A stretch of 64,000 nucleotides of DNA, from positions 4,245,003-4,309,002 of the forward strand of contig CP070758.1 in the NCBI GenBank assembly GCA_020348925.1. The letters are read 5' to 3'. Source of the stretch: Gemmatimonadota bacterium. GTDB lineage: Bacteria; JBHIER01; G020348925. Positions 9,183-17,207 of the stretch are shown here, in pieces. Position 1 is the stretch's first letter; the number at the start of each line of letters is the position of its first letter. The notes under the pieces are model-generated. The model worked only from the letters and a program-made list of their open reading frames with translations, ran no database searches and was not told the DNA's origin. The position numbers and the translations under genes were made by a program.

Positions 9183-10370
9183 TCAGAGCGTACTCAAGGC
9201 CTGCTCAAGGTCTTCCTTCAAATCCTTAAAATCTTCACACCCTACGGACAACCGGACGAGATCGTCGGTGATGCCCGCTTTTTCACTTTCCTCATTGGAC
9301 ATTGCAGCATGGGTCATGGACGCAGGATGTTGGATGAGTGTCTCGATACCACCTAATGAAACAGCCAATGTCGCCAGGGAAACAGTGTTCATGATGGTCC
9401 GGCCGGCATCAAGCCCGCCTTTAACGCCGAAGCTCAACAGTGCTCCGGGTCCGTCCATCTGCCTTTTGGCCAGCTCATATTGAGGATGGCTTCGAAGTCC
9501 GGGGTACTTCACCCAGTTGACCTTCGAGTGGTCCTCCAAGAACTTGGCCAGCTTCAGAGCATTGTCCTGGCACCTATCCATGCGAAGCGGAAGTGTTTTC
9601 AAGCCCCTCTGGACGAGCCAGGCTTGATGCGGATCGATGGTACCTCCCATGTAGTGGAGTACAGCTCGGATCTGTTTGAACACCGACTCGTCTTTGCACA
9701 CGATCATCCCGGCGACCACATCGCTGTGGCCGTTGATAAATTTCGTCATGGAATGGACGACAATATCAGCTCCCAGATCCAGTGGCCGCTGCAGATAGGG
9801 GCTCATGAACGTGTTGTCCACAGCCAAAAGGGCACCGTGCTCATGAGCGATATCGGCACACGCCTCGATATCGGTAAGAACGATGGTGGGATTTGCCGGT
9901 GTTTCGATGAAGAGAAGACGTGTGTTCGGTTTGAAGGATTGTTCCACTTCTTCGATGTTCGAGGTATTCACATATGAATACTCCACCCCGAAGCGGGAGA
10001 AATCCCGTTCCATGACAACACGGGAGGGTCCATACAGGCAGTCGGTACTTACCATATGGAGCTCTTGACCTAAAAAGGTCATATAAACCGTCGTGACTGC
10101 AGCCATGCCGGATGAGGTCGCCAGCGCCCCGCAGCCGTTCTCCAACACCGCCACATTCTCTTCCAAAGCCTTCGTCGTCGGATTGCCCATCCGGGTATAG
10201 ATGTACCCCTCAGTTTTTTGGGCAAAAAGATCCGCTCCATGATTCGCATCCTTAAAGGCAAAGGTTGATGTTTGAAAGATAGGCGTCGTGATGCTGCCCG
10301 CTGCTTCCTCCACTTGTCCCGAGTGGATTGTTTTGGAGTGAAACCCTAACTTGTCAGTGTGCGAAGCCAT
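9183..10370 (-). CDS. Methionine gamma-lyase / cystathionine gamma-lyase-type PLP enzyme
   Basis: A 395-residue trans-sulfuration family enzyme of normal length. It carries YTRMGNPTTKALE, ATSSGMAAV, an ETPANPT segment, the DNTF aspartate that contacts the PLP ring nitrogen, and the Schiff-base lysine in HSMTKFINGHSD. The loop after DCLYG reads PSRVVMERDFSRFG. Family members either split methionine to methanethiol, ammonia and 2-oxobutyrate, or act on cystathionine. An Lrp-type regulator immediately upstream favours an amino acid catabolic role. ATG 10370 has GAGGG six bases upstream; the ATG at 10376 abuts it. The stop lies 92 bp before the next gene. Confidence 0.85.
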   Translation of the reverse strand: MASHTDKLGFHSKTIHSGQVEEAAGSITTPIFQTSTFAFKDANHGADLFAQKTEGYIYTRMGNPTTKALEENVAVLENGCGALATSSGMAAVTTVYMTFLGQELHMVSTDCLYGPSRVVMERDFSRFGVEYSYVNTSNIEEVEQSFKPNTRLLFIETPANPTIVLTDIEACADIAHEHGALLAVDNTFMSPYLQRPLDLGADIVVHSMTKFINGHSDVVAGMIVCKDESVFKQIRAVLHYMGGTIDPHQAWLVQRGLKTLPLRMDRCQDNALKLAKFLEDHSKVNWVKYPGLRSHPQYELAKRQMDGPGALLSFGVKGGLDAGRTIMNTVSLATLAVSLGGIETLIQHPASMTHAAMSNEESEKAGITDDLVRLSVGCEDFKDLKEDLEQALSTL

Positions 10371-10467
10371 TTGCATCCCTCGTTTTGTGAATGATTAGTG
10401 CACTGAAAATTTTGTTTCGTACTTGACAGTCCATCGGAAGCCATTTGTATTGACGCTTCTTGAGTAA

Positions 10468-10941
10468 CTACTCCACCGGAAATTTCGTTTCGTATTTCAC
10501 TGTGGAAAGAATAAAAGACGTTTTAATCTTACTGAGCGCCGGCAGTTTCGTCAACTTCTTCAGAATAAAGTTTTCATACTCGTGAATATCCTTGACGGCA
10601 ACTTTGAGGACATAATCGTCTTCCCCGGTGATGTGGTAACATTCCATCACCTCAGGGATCTTTTCGATGGCGCGCGTGAACTGATCGATGGACTTGATGC
10701 GATGACGATCCAAAGAGACGGAGACCAAGGCCATCGTTCCCTTGCCAATCGTATCCGGATCGATAAGGGCGACGTACTTCTGAATGATCCCTTTTTTCTC
10801 CAGCTTTTTCACGCGCTCCAACATCGGCGGCGGGGATATACCCACACGGCTGGCCAATTCGGTATTGGTGATCCGCCCGTTCTCTTGAAGGATATCCAGG
10901 ATCTTCCTGTCAATATCGTCAAGTTTATTATTGGTTTGCAT
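10468..10941 (-). CDS. Lrp/AsnC-family transcriptional regulator
   Basis: A 157-residue regulator with an N-terminal helix-turn-helix (LDDIDRKILDILQENGRITN, then ELASRVGISPPPMLERVKKL) and a C-terminal RAM/ACT-like effector domain (YHITGEDDYVLKVAVKD). Such proteins bind DNA as dimers or octamers and respond to amino acids. The gene is 97 bp upstream of the methionine gamma-lyase-like gene on the same strand, so that gene and the ones beyond it are likely targets. A promoter and an AT-rich inverted repeat lie directly upstream, consistent with autoregulation. Confidence 0.9.
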   Translation of the reverse strand: MQTNNKLDDIDRKILDILQENGRITNTELASRVGISPPPMLERVKKLEKKGIIQKYVALIDPDTIGKGTMALVSVSLDRHRIKSIDQFTRAIEKIPEVMECYHITGEDDYVLKVAVKDIHEYENFILKKLTKLPALSKIKTSFILSTVKYETKFPVE

Positions 10942-10974
10942 AAGATTATCCTTGATATCGAAATTTGTGGAATA

Positions 10975-11002
10975 AAATTATAAAAAATAGTGTAGAAGTC
11001 AA
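10975..11002 (-). promoter_or_regulatory. Putative lrp promoter
   Basis: On the minus strand TTGACT (10997-11002) and TAATTT (10975-10980) are 16 bp apart, with the start codon about 30 bases downstream. The hexamers match the other promoters recognised in this window. Confidence 0.45.
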
Positions 11003-11015
11003 GAAATATTTCCCA

Positions 11016-11038
11016 AATAATACTATATTCGTAATATT
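11016..11038. promoter_or_regulatory. AT-rich inverted repeat upstream of lrp (possible Lrp operator)
   Basis: AATAATAC and GTAATATT flank a 7-bp spacer, pairing at seven of eight positions. It lies just upstream of the lrp -35 box, where an autoregulatory Lrp site would be expected. Assignment as an operator is inference. Confidence 0.35.
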
Positions 11039-11147
11039 ATTCTGAAAATCGCGTGAAAATCTTTCTACCATCTTGAATTATACTCGTGTGACTCTCTGTT
11101 TTTCGACGCCAAAGAAAGAGGTGGAGAGGAAGGAACCCATCATGTGC

Positions 11148-11200
11148 TGCCATTATCAGCCCCGGTCCTGAGTTCGGGATAAGCCACGCAAATCGATCTC
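11148..11200. repeat. Dispersed 53-bp repeat, copy A
   Basis: Homologous along its whole length to the adjacent copy at 11211-11263 (33 of 53 positions match by eye, with many of the differences transitions). It is the more decayed copy of the pair. Confidence 0.55.
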
Positions 11201-11210
11201 ATTGTATGCC

Positions 11211-11263
11211 CGTCATTGCGAATCCCGGGACTGAACCCGGGACAGGCTCCGTGAAGCAATCTC
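11211..11263. repeat. Dispersed 53-bp repeat, copy B, with internal hairpin
   Basis: Begins CGTCATTGCGAATCCCGGGA and contains TCCCGGG-N6-CCCGGGA, a strong hairpin. A third copy lies inverted at 52021-52061 with 33 of 41 positions matching. CGTCATTGCGA-type repeats are known as short dispersed elements in many bacterial genomes. Confidence 0.65.
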
Positions 11264-11352
11264 CTTCGAACAAGGAGATCCCTGAAGAAATTCCCTTGGG
11301 TTATCGTCCTTGTAAAAACATTTATTCGCAATACTGATGACATATTATTTAC

Positions 11353-11381
11353 TTGACACCATGCGAAAAGCTCCCTATTTT
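11353..11381 (+). promoter_or_regulatory. rlmN promoter
   Basis: Perfect -35 TTGACA (11353-11358), 17-bp spacer and -10 TATTTT (11376-11381), about 57 bp before the rlmN start codon. Confidence 0.6.
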
Positions 11382-11437
11382 CGCTTCACGATACAGGATA
11401 TGCTTGAATCTGCCTTGAACAACGACGAAGCAAAACC

Positions 11438-12457
11438 ATGAAAACACTCTTAGGGTTGAAAACCAAGGAACTCGAACAGATTGCTTTATCCCTGGGGCTT
11501 GATGCGTATCGGGGAAGACAGCTGGCCCAATGGATGTATCGTAAAAGGGTCACATCTTTTGAGGCCATGACGGATCTTGGAAAGGATACGCGGGAGCGGC
11601 TCCTTCAAACATATGCGATCAATCCTCTGAAGGAAAAACGTGTCCACCAACATCAAGACGGTACAGCGAAATATCTTTTCGAGCTCGAGGACGGCGAATG
11701 CATCGAGACGGTCAAAATTCCCCATGGTGACTGGGAGACAATCTGTGTGTCAACTCAGCTGGGATGTCCCATAGGCTGCACATTCTGCGCCTCAGGATTG
11801 GATTACGGTCGAAACCTGACCGCCGCGGAAATAATCGGGCAGGTGCTTCTCTCAAGAGGAGACACGAGTACGAACGTGGTCTTCATGGGCATCGGGGAGC
11901 CGTTTCTCAACCGGAAGGAGTTGTTCCGAAGCCTGAAAATACTGAACGGAGAGGTCGGCATCGGAGCCAGACATCTGACGGTCTCGACCATCGGTATCGT
12001 CGAAGGCATAGAGAATCTGGCCCATCTTGGGATGGAGGTAAACCTGGGAATATCCCTCCACGCGCCTCAGGACGAACTCCGCCGTCGTCTCATCAAGACG
12101 CATCTATCAAGATTGCGAGACATTCTCAAAGCGGCCGACCTCTATTTTCAAAAAACAGGAAGACGGATCTCCTTCGAGTACGTCATGCTGTCAGGCGTCA
12201 ACGATCTCTTGAAACATGCCACCCATCTCGGCAGGCTCTTGAAATCGTTTGATTTTAAATGTCACGTCAACCTTATCCCGTACAACGAGACCGACTCCGG
12301 ATACAGCAGCTCGTCACCGGCTCGAATCCGTGCCTTTCAGCAGTGCCTCGAAGAATTGGGCATCAATGTCACCGTGAGGCAAGAGAGGGGAAAAGGTATT
12401 CAAGCAGCCTGCGGCCAGCTCCGCCGCCAGCATTTGGAGGGAAAGATACCCAGTTAA
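11438..12457 (+). CDS. rlmN: 23S rRNA (adenine2503-C2)-methyltransferase RlmN
   Basis: A 339-residue radical-SAM methyltransferase that adds a methyl group to C2 of A2503 in 23S rRNA and, in some species, to A37 of certain tRNAs. The N-terminal domain (LKTKELEQIALSLGLDAYRG, then RQLAQWMYRK) is typical. The radical-SAM cluster CPIGCTFC gives Cys110, Cys114 and Cys117. The second catalytic cysteine lies in QAACGQLR (Cys325). FMGIGEPFLN and the SxxGI stretch (LTVSTIGIVEGI) are also as expected. It is a single gene with its own promoter; the gene downstream is on the other strand. Confidence 0.96.
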   Translation: MKTLLGLKTKELEQIALSLGLDAYRGRQLAQWMYRKRVTSFEAMTDLGKDTRERLLQTYAINPLKEKRVHQHQDGTAKYLFELEDGECIETVKIPHGDWETICVSTQLGCPIGCTFCASGLDYGRNLTAAEIIGQVLLSRGDTSTNVVFMGIGEPFLNRKELFRSLKILNGEVGIGARHLTVSTIGIVEGIENLAHLGMEVNLGISLHAPQDELRRRLIKTHLSRLRDILKAADLYFQKTGRRISFEYVMLSGVNDLLKHATHLGRLLKSFDFKCHVNLIPYNETDSGYSSSSPARIRAFQQCLEELGINVTVRQERGKGIQAACGQLRRQHLEGKIPS

Positions 12458-12714
12458 AGATTGAAGTCTGCGATTATCAATAGCCCTCAGTTGATCAGCC
12501 ATTATATCGCATTCATCTTTGAGATGCACCATACCTTACGTTAGGTGAATTCTTAATACGTCACTTTCAGGCTGAATATTTGTAGGAAGTGGGCAGGTTC
12601 CTGTCAAGGGATGCACGTTATTCAGTAAATCAGTCTGAACGATTCCAAGCGGTCGTGTTTTACCTGTCTCAACACCAAATCTAATTAGTTCCAGCGGAAT
12701 CGCATGTTCGCAGC

Positions 12715-13050
12715 CTATCGCTTTTTGCGATTACTTCTCCGAGTACCCCTACGCTTCTTCTTCGATCGATTCCTTGTTGGTTTCTCCTCGGCAATGAGCT
12801 CGAGCTGCTCACCGTACTTGTTGATAACCTCGTTTCTGAGATCTTCCAGCTTATCCTTCGGGCAGCCAAAGGCGAGGGCAGAACAGGCCCAGTCACGCTG
12901 CCGTATCATATCCCTCTCAAGCTTTCCAGCACAATCCTCACACAGGCCGATATCGTCGACCGGACCCCACGTATCACACCCCTGGCACTCAGCCTCGTAC
13001 TGGGGCCAGAGATCATCACCGTCCTGATCGAATTTAAAAAATTCATTCAT
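12715..13050 (-). CDS. Small conserved protein with two CxxC pairs and a basic tail
   Basis: A 111-residue protein I do not recognise by name. The N-terminal half has ECQGCDTWGPVDDIGLCEDC, two CxxC pairs 13 residues apart that look like a zinc ribbon. A helical segment follows (LERDMIRQRDWACSALAFGC). The last 25 residues are very rich in Lys and Arg (RNRSKKKRRGTRRSNRKKR), which suggests nucleic acid binding. The upstream ribosome site is weak. It stands alone between convergent rlmN and the DUF3795 gene. The cysteine pattern and composition argue that it is a real gene. Confidence 0.65.
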   Translation of the reverse strand: MNEFFKFDQDGDDLWPQYEAECQGCDTWGPVDDIGLCEDCAGKLERDMIRQRDWACSALAFGCPKDKLEDLRNEVINKYGEQLELIAEEKPTRNRSKKKRRGTRRSNRKKR

Positions 13051-13238
13051 GCTCGGTTCCGTTTGAATTATAGATAATGATACGATAGTTGGGGAACAAA
13101 GTCAAGCCCTTTCATGATCTGCGACGCCGTTTCGCCGCTTCGGAAATCGAAATCAAGGTTAAGTACTCCAAAGGAATGAGTTAACTTTTCAGTTGAGTTT
13201 CCCGTGTCTTTTCCTCGGTCTCCGTTCGAAGTTGCTCG

Positions 13239-13622
13239 TTATGCCGGCAGATCCCAAGCATCCAGCGGCTGACCGCAACGGCACATACGTTGATACCACT
13301 TCACCTCGGCACCACAATTGTCGCATGACCATTCTTGCTGCTGGGCCTGGAGCCAGCTCTTCACCCCATTCTTTCTGATGAACTTGAGATTGGGTTCCAT
13401 GGTCCAGTGGTGCGGCCATTCATCGTTCATGAATCCTTGAAGTTCCGGGCACGGATAATCGCTGCAGAAGCAGCAGAAATCCACATCCTTGTCTTTGGTG
13501 CATTGCCTGAACACGCACCTTTTTCCCCAATCATGGACATGATCGCTGAGACAACCACCGCAGGTTGGCTCGCCGCATGCAGCGCAGTAAAGACCACATG
13601 GTCCATAGTGGGATTCTTTCAT
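13239..13622 (-). CDS. DUF3795 cysteine-rich protein, second copy
   Basis: A 127-residue relative of the protein at 734-1180. It has YGPCGLYCAACGEPTCGGC near the N-terminus, a CCFCSDYPCPEL cluster in the middle, and an additional C-terminal zinc-ribbon-like part (CDNCGAEVKWYQRMCRCG). At least 17 cysteines are visible. It probably binds metal; the function of the family is unknown. GAGG lies about eight bases before the ATG. It lies 283 bp downstream of the transketolase-like gene on the same strand, so co-transcription is possible but not shown. Confidence 0.75.
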   Translation of the reverse strand: MKESHYGPCGLYCAACGEPTCGGCLSDHVHDWGKRCVFRQCTKDKDVDFCCFCSDYPCPELQGFMNDEWPHHWTMEPNLKFIRKNGVKSWLQAQQQEWSCDNCGAEVKWYQRMCRCGQPLDAWDLPA

Positions 13623-13905
13623 TGTATGATCCTCTTCGATCGAACGCTGGCGATTTCACTGGAACTTCCGCACATATACTTCTTGCTACGAAACCACGGA
13701 CTCATGACACTCAGATTTTCACTGCGATAGAGGTCGTTTTACTTTCGGCAGGGCGAAGCCATGTCCCGAGCGAACTCCTGTGATCCTCACACCCGCGATA
13801 CGCTCAGGGCTTGTGAGACCCCTGACGTGAGATTACTACGCCTTGAACCATTACAGTTCTTGGCTCACAACGCAGTCCTCATCTCGAAGACAATTTTAGT
13901 CATGG

Positions 13906-16209
13906 TTATTCTCTTACCCCCTTCACATCGCCTTTCGCCTGATGAACAACTCCCTCGATCTCCTTCACCCGCTCTTCGGCGGCCTCGGCAAAGGTGTGAA
14001 CGGCCTCCAGAATCTGGTCGTCCCCCAATCCCGCCTCTTCACGAACCTCGTCGACAGTTCCACCGGTGCGCCACCTGTTGTCCTTATCAGCAGAAAGCGA
14101 ATACGTATCCTCAAAATAGCGCCACGGGCCGCGCCACTCCTGCATCAACTTCTTCGACATGTTCGTAACAATCATGGAATTGAAGCGGTCGGCCTGGGAA
14201 TAGACCTGCTCCTGGTAATCCGTCGGCTGTCTCCGAAAGAGCTCGGGGCTGATGGCCGTCACAATCTTGACGTTGAGGTTTTTCAGTTTGGGCAGAAGCC
14301 GAACCACGGCATCCGTCGTACTCGTCCCCTGAACGAGAATGGTCCCGCGTTTCGACCTCTTCTCATCGTAGGGTTTCATGATATAGCCGCCTCTGCGAGC
14401 CTCGAAATGCGAGGGGATTCCCAATGCTTCACGGTCAGGAATGACGATCGGCGGACGGGTCAGGTGGAGAGCAATGACGGATGCTGCCGTTTGCAAGGCT
14501 TCGCTCAAAACAACCGCTACCTCATTGTGTTCCCACGGTACGACATTGATCGTCTGGCCGTCGGGAAAGAGCTGGCCGACACCCGGGCCGAAAATACCAA
14601 AATGCGTGCGCGAGTCATCGGCTGTTTCAGGTCCAGAGTGACCGGCCAAGTATATCACTTTCCCCACTTTGATAGGGCTGTCCTGGGCCAACTGGCTAAA
14701 CAACCGCATGGGTCCGTAACCGAGATAGATGAACGAACCATAGGTTCCATGGATGGCATAGTATCCACAAAACGTATTGAATGGATCCTCGGCGAAATTT
14801 GTGGAAGCGATACCGGCAGACATCGAGGCGTTTGCAAACTCCGTGATCTCCGAAGGGAACTCCGTGCCCAGCCGGTTATCAGAACCGTAAATGCCGTAGT
14901 CAACGTTCATCTGATTCATACACAGAGATCCGGAGAGGTCGGCTGCAAAGCTGATCAATCTCCCCTTCGTTATCCTGTTGACGTAACACCCCCACTTGCC
15001 AAGGGCGTGCCTGTTGGCCGCTTTCGTGCCGGGATCCACAAAGAGTTCTTCCGGCAGGTTTTCCACCTTCAACCGCTCGTCCTGCCAGACATCCGCATCA
15101 GTGGGAATGGCCAATGTCACTTTATGAGGAACATGCATCGCATTGGAGACGAGCCTGCCGGCGATGTAGTCAATAAATTCCTCGTCCCGCCGAAGAACAC
15201 TGAAGACATTATCAACACACTCGCCAAACTGGGCACGCACAATTTCCGCATCCGAAGCATCAATGGGTTCATAGCAGCCGCAAAATTCAATTCCATACTT
15301 CTCCTGGAAAGGCTTCTTCGTCTCCCAATATCCCTCGCAGTTCATGGCGTGTGGCGAACCGTGGGATTTGTGTCCGGTAATACCGTAACCGCGTCCTTTC
15401 AGGGTGTGAAAAATACCGATTCGGGGGAGATCGCTCTCATCGGCCACCAATCCCTGAAGAACCTCAACGACACTGGGGATATGATTTCCTTGTGCGGTCT
15501 CCTTCACAACCCAACCGTGAGCTTCCCACTGGACACAGGGTTCACCCGGGATAACCTCACTCACCTTTCGGTCAATGCTTTCGTCGTTAAAATCCTCGAG
15601 GAGAATGAACCTGTTGCCCAATTTGGCGGCCCAGGCCGCGTTCTGTGCTTCGTGTGTGCCGCCGGGAGTCAGTCCCCCCTCCCCTTCCAGGACAAAGATC
15701 TTGAAAGGAGCATTGGCATGATCAGCGGCAATGCCGATGCCCAATGACGCAGGGAATCCATGACCGGAAGGCCCGGTGTTATAGGAGATCATGCCCGTCG
15801 TCGTCACGGCATGGCCGTCCAGCTTGCTGCCCTGGCGGCGAAACTCGAGCAGATCCTCGGGAAGGATGGCCAGCTTTTCGTCGAAATCATATGTATCGTC
15901 TCCGGTCTTCTTATGTTTTAACCTTAGAGCTTCGTATAAGACAGAGAGCAGAGCATACACAGCAGGGATCGTATGACCGGCAGCCAAAACGAACCGATCG
16001 TTGAGGGAATGTTTCGGTCTTCGGATATCGTATCTCATAACGCCACTTAAGAAGAGAGACGTCAGAATGTGGATTTTCCCCCGACTTCCCCCGGGGTGAC
16101 CGCTCTGCCTGTAATTGAGCATGATATCGATCAACTGATCGGACATATCGGCCACAGTGTCCAAGTATTTATAATTGATCTCCTTGACACTTTTTTTTGA
16201 GTCTCCCAT
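13906..16209 (-). CDS. Atypical transketolase-like enzyme
   Basis: A 767-residue thiamine diphosphate enzyme, about 100 residues longer than classical transketolase. Conserved parts include RQSGHPGGSRG near the N-terminus, LAAGHTIPAVYALL, SGHGFPASLGIG and GHKSHGSPHAMN. The ThDP/metal motif, usually GDG...N, reads EGEGGLTPGGTHEAQ...EDFNDESID near residue 175, so Asp is replaced by Glu. The pyrimidine-binding domain follows (FAADLSGSL, TEFANASMSAGIASTNFAED), then a C-terminal TK_C-like domain. Whether it acts on sugar phosphates or another 2-oxo substrate is open. ATG 16209 follows AAAGGAG at 9 bases; the GTG at 16215 is too close. Confidence 0.8.
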   Translation of the reverse strand: MGDSKKSVKEINYKYLDTVADMSDQLIDIMLNYRQSGHPGGSRGKIHILTSLFLSGVMRYDIRRPKHSLNDRFVLAAGHTIPAVYALLSVLYEALRLKHKKTGDDTYDFDEKLAILPEDLLEFRRQGSKLDGHAVTTTGMISYNTGPSGHGFPASLGIGIAADHANAPFKIFVLEGEGGLTPGGTHEAQNAAWAAKLGNRFILLEDFNDESIDRKVSEVIPGEPCVQWEAHGWVVKETAQGNHIPSVVEVLQGLVADESDLPRIGIFHTLKGRGYGITGHKSHGSPHAMNCEGYWETKKPFQEKYGIEFCGCYEPIDASDAEIVRAQFGECVDNVFSVLRRDEEFIDYIAGRLVSNAMHVPHKVTLAIPTDADVWQDERLKVENLPEELFVDPGTKAANRHALGKWGCYVNRITKGRLISFAADLSGSLCMNQMNVDYGIYGSDNRLGTEFPSEITEFANASMSAGIASTNFAEDPFNTFCGYYAIHGTYGSFIYLGYGPMRLFSQLAQDSPIKVGKVIYLAGHSGPETADDSRTHFGIFGPGVGQLFPDGQTINVVPWEHNEVAVVLSEALQTAASVIALHLTRPPIVIPDREALGIPSHFEARRGGYIMKPYDEKRSKRGTILVQGTSTTDAVVRLLPKLKNLNVKIVTAISPELFRRQPTDYQEQVYSQADRFNSMIVTNMSKKLMQEWRGPWRYFEDTYSLSADKDNRWRTGGTVDEVREEAGLGDDQILEAVHTFAEAAEERVKEIEGVVHQAKGDVKGVRE

Positions 16210-16280
16210 GAGCACAATCTCCTTTCGGTATTTGAGGGGATGATTATTTATAGTAAACCTACATCGAAAAAGAGTTTTTA

Positions 16281-16309
16281 AATATACGCTTTTTTCGCTG
16301 AAAAAACAA
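16281..16309 (-). promoter_or_regulatory. Possible promoter of the transketolase-like gene
   Basis: On the minus strand TTGTTT (16304-16309) and TATATT (16281-16286) are 17 bp apart, about 70 bp before the ATG. The -35 match is only partial. Confidence 0.35.
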
Positions 16310-16349
16310 CCTTGAAAGCACTGGCAGATGGTCGCTCATTCTAAAAAAT

Positions 16350-16428
16350 CCACTGTTGATAAAACAGTGGGTGAATTGAATTACGGGAGACACTCCGTGA
16401 AATAACTTTTCGGTCAGTAACCGAAAGG
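16350..16428. other. Three consecutive stem-loops
   Basis: Stems occur at 16350-16370 (CCACTGTT/AACAGTGG), 16383-16398 (ACGG.../CCGT) and 16406-16428 (CTTTTCGGT/ACCGAAAGG). None ends in a long T run in either direction, so they are not simple terminators. Confidence 0.4.
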
Positions 16429-16525
16429 TTTTGATAATTAAAGAAAAGGTTGCTTGATGTCCACTTTCATTTAAGTAAGCATTTTCACCAACTAATTCTC
16501 AGATGAATCAGATTTTAAACTTTCA

Positions 16526-16544
16526 TTCACTCTCCTGAAGTGAA
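16526..16544. promoter_or_regulatory. Palindrome TTCACT-N7-AGTGAA, site 1
   Basis: A 19-bp inverted repeat with 6-bp arms, and A/T bases extending the match by one pair. The same arms and spacing recur at 25082-25100. It looks like a dimeric regulator site, but this is inference. Confidence 0.35.
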
Positions 16545-17207
16545 TTTACCTAACCAAAATCACCCGAGTGTGTTAGACGTATTACTTCTTGGAAGTATCA
16601 GAGGATATTATATTAAATCCTTACTGCAAAGTCACGAATATTAAAGATAATAAAAACACTTTCACTCCATCACAGATAGTCTATGTTTCTGTCGAAAGTG
16701 GTAGAAATCAACCATAGAAAATCATCAATCCCATCAAAATCCAAAATGGTGGATTATAGAAAAAATGTCCCTGCAATTCAGTAGTAGTTCTTCAAAATGC
16801 AATTTCGCTTCCTTTTGAATGCATAAATTATCCTTCAGTAATTATTTTTTGCCCTTGCTTTCCGGCAGATAACGGAATAATTTAAGAATTGACCTATCCA
16901 TATGTTGAATTTTCTGAAAGGAAGTTCAACAGGCAAACCATGATCTGACTAATAATATCGCTCTCTAAGATATTCGATGTGAAGGAGTACGTATGGGTGA
17001 CGTTGAGGTGTATCAACTGCTGGGATATAAAGTGACAGAGTGAGAGGATGATGTATTACTGGTGTGGGTATCATTCGGCTCGTGCGATCGACTCACATGT
17101 CAAATAGCTATACTTATATTATCGCACCCATGCCGTTGACCTTTTGCCACAAGACGCATGGTTTTCATGAAGCTGACCGATAATCGTTTTTTGAAAGGAG
17201 CCACAAA

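Larger units (their letters stand above)
10942..11437. other. Divergent intergenic region between lrp and rlmN
   Basis: About 495 bp with no gene. It holds the minus-strand lrp promoter and an inverted repeat (10975-11038), two tandem copies of a 53-bp dispersed repeat (11148-11263), and the plus-strand rlmN promoter (11353-11381). Each element is listed separately. Confidence 0.7.
16210..17207. other. 1-kb AT-rich gap between the transketolase-like gene and the beta-helix gene
   Basis: No convincing gene is present. It holds a candidate minus-strand promoter (16281-16309), three consecutive hairpins (16350-16428), a palindrome (16526-16544), and a short segment around 16631-16650 that recurs near 23433. 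A 16-codon ORF at 16994-17044 has a GAAGGAG site but resembles nothing I know. The AAAGGAG ribosome site of the next gene lies just before 17208. Confidence 0.5.

Noticed and set aside
13942-15747. 601-codon plus-strand frame opposite the transketolase-like gene
   Set aside because: It lies wholly antisense to a gene with clear family motifs; its translation shows no domains and it has no ribosome site.
16994-17044. 16-codon frame MGDVEVYQLLGYKVTE after GAAGGAG
   Set aside because: Too short to judge and without a known match, though the ribosome site is good.
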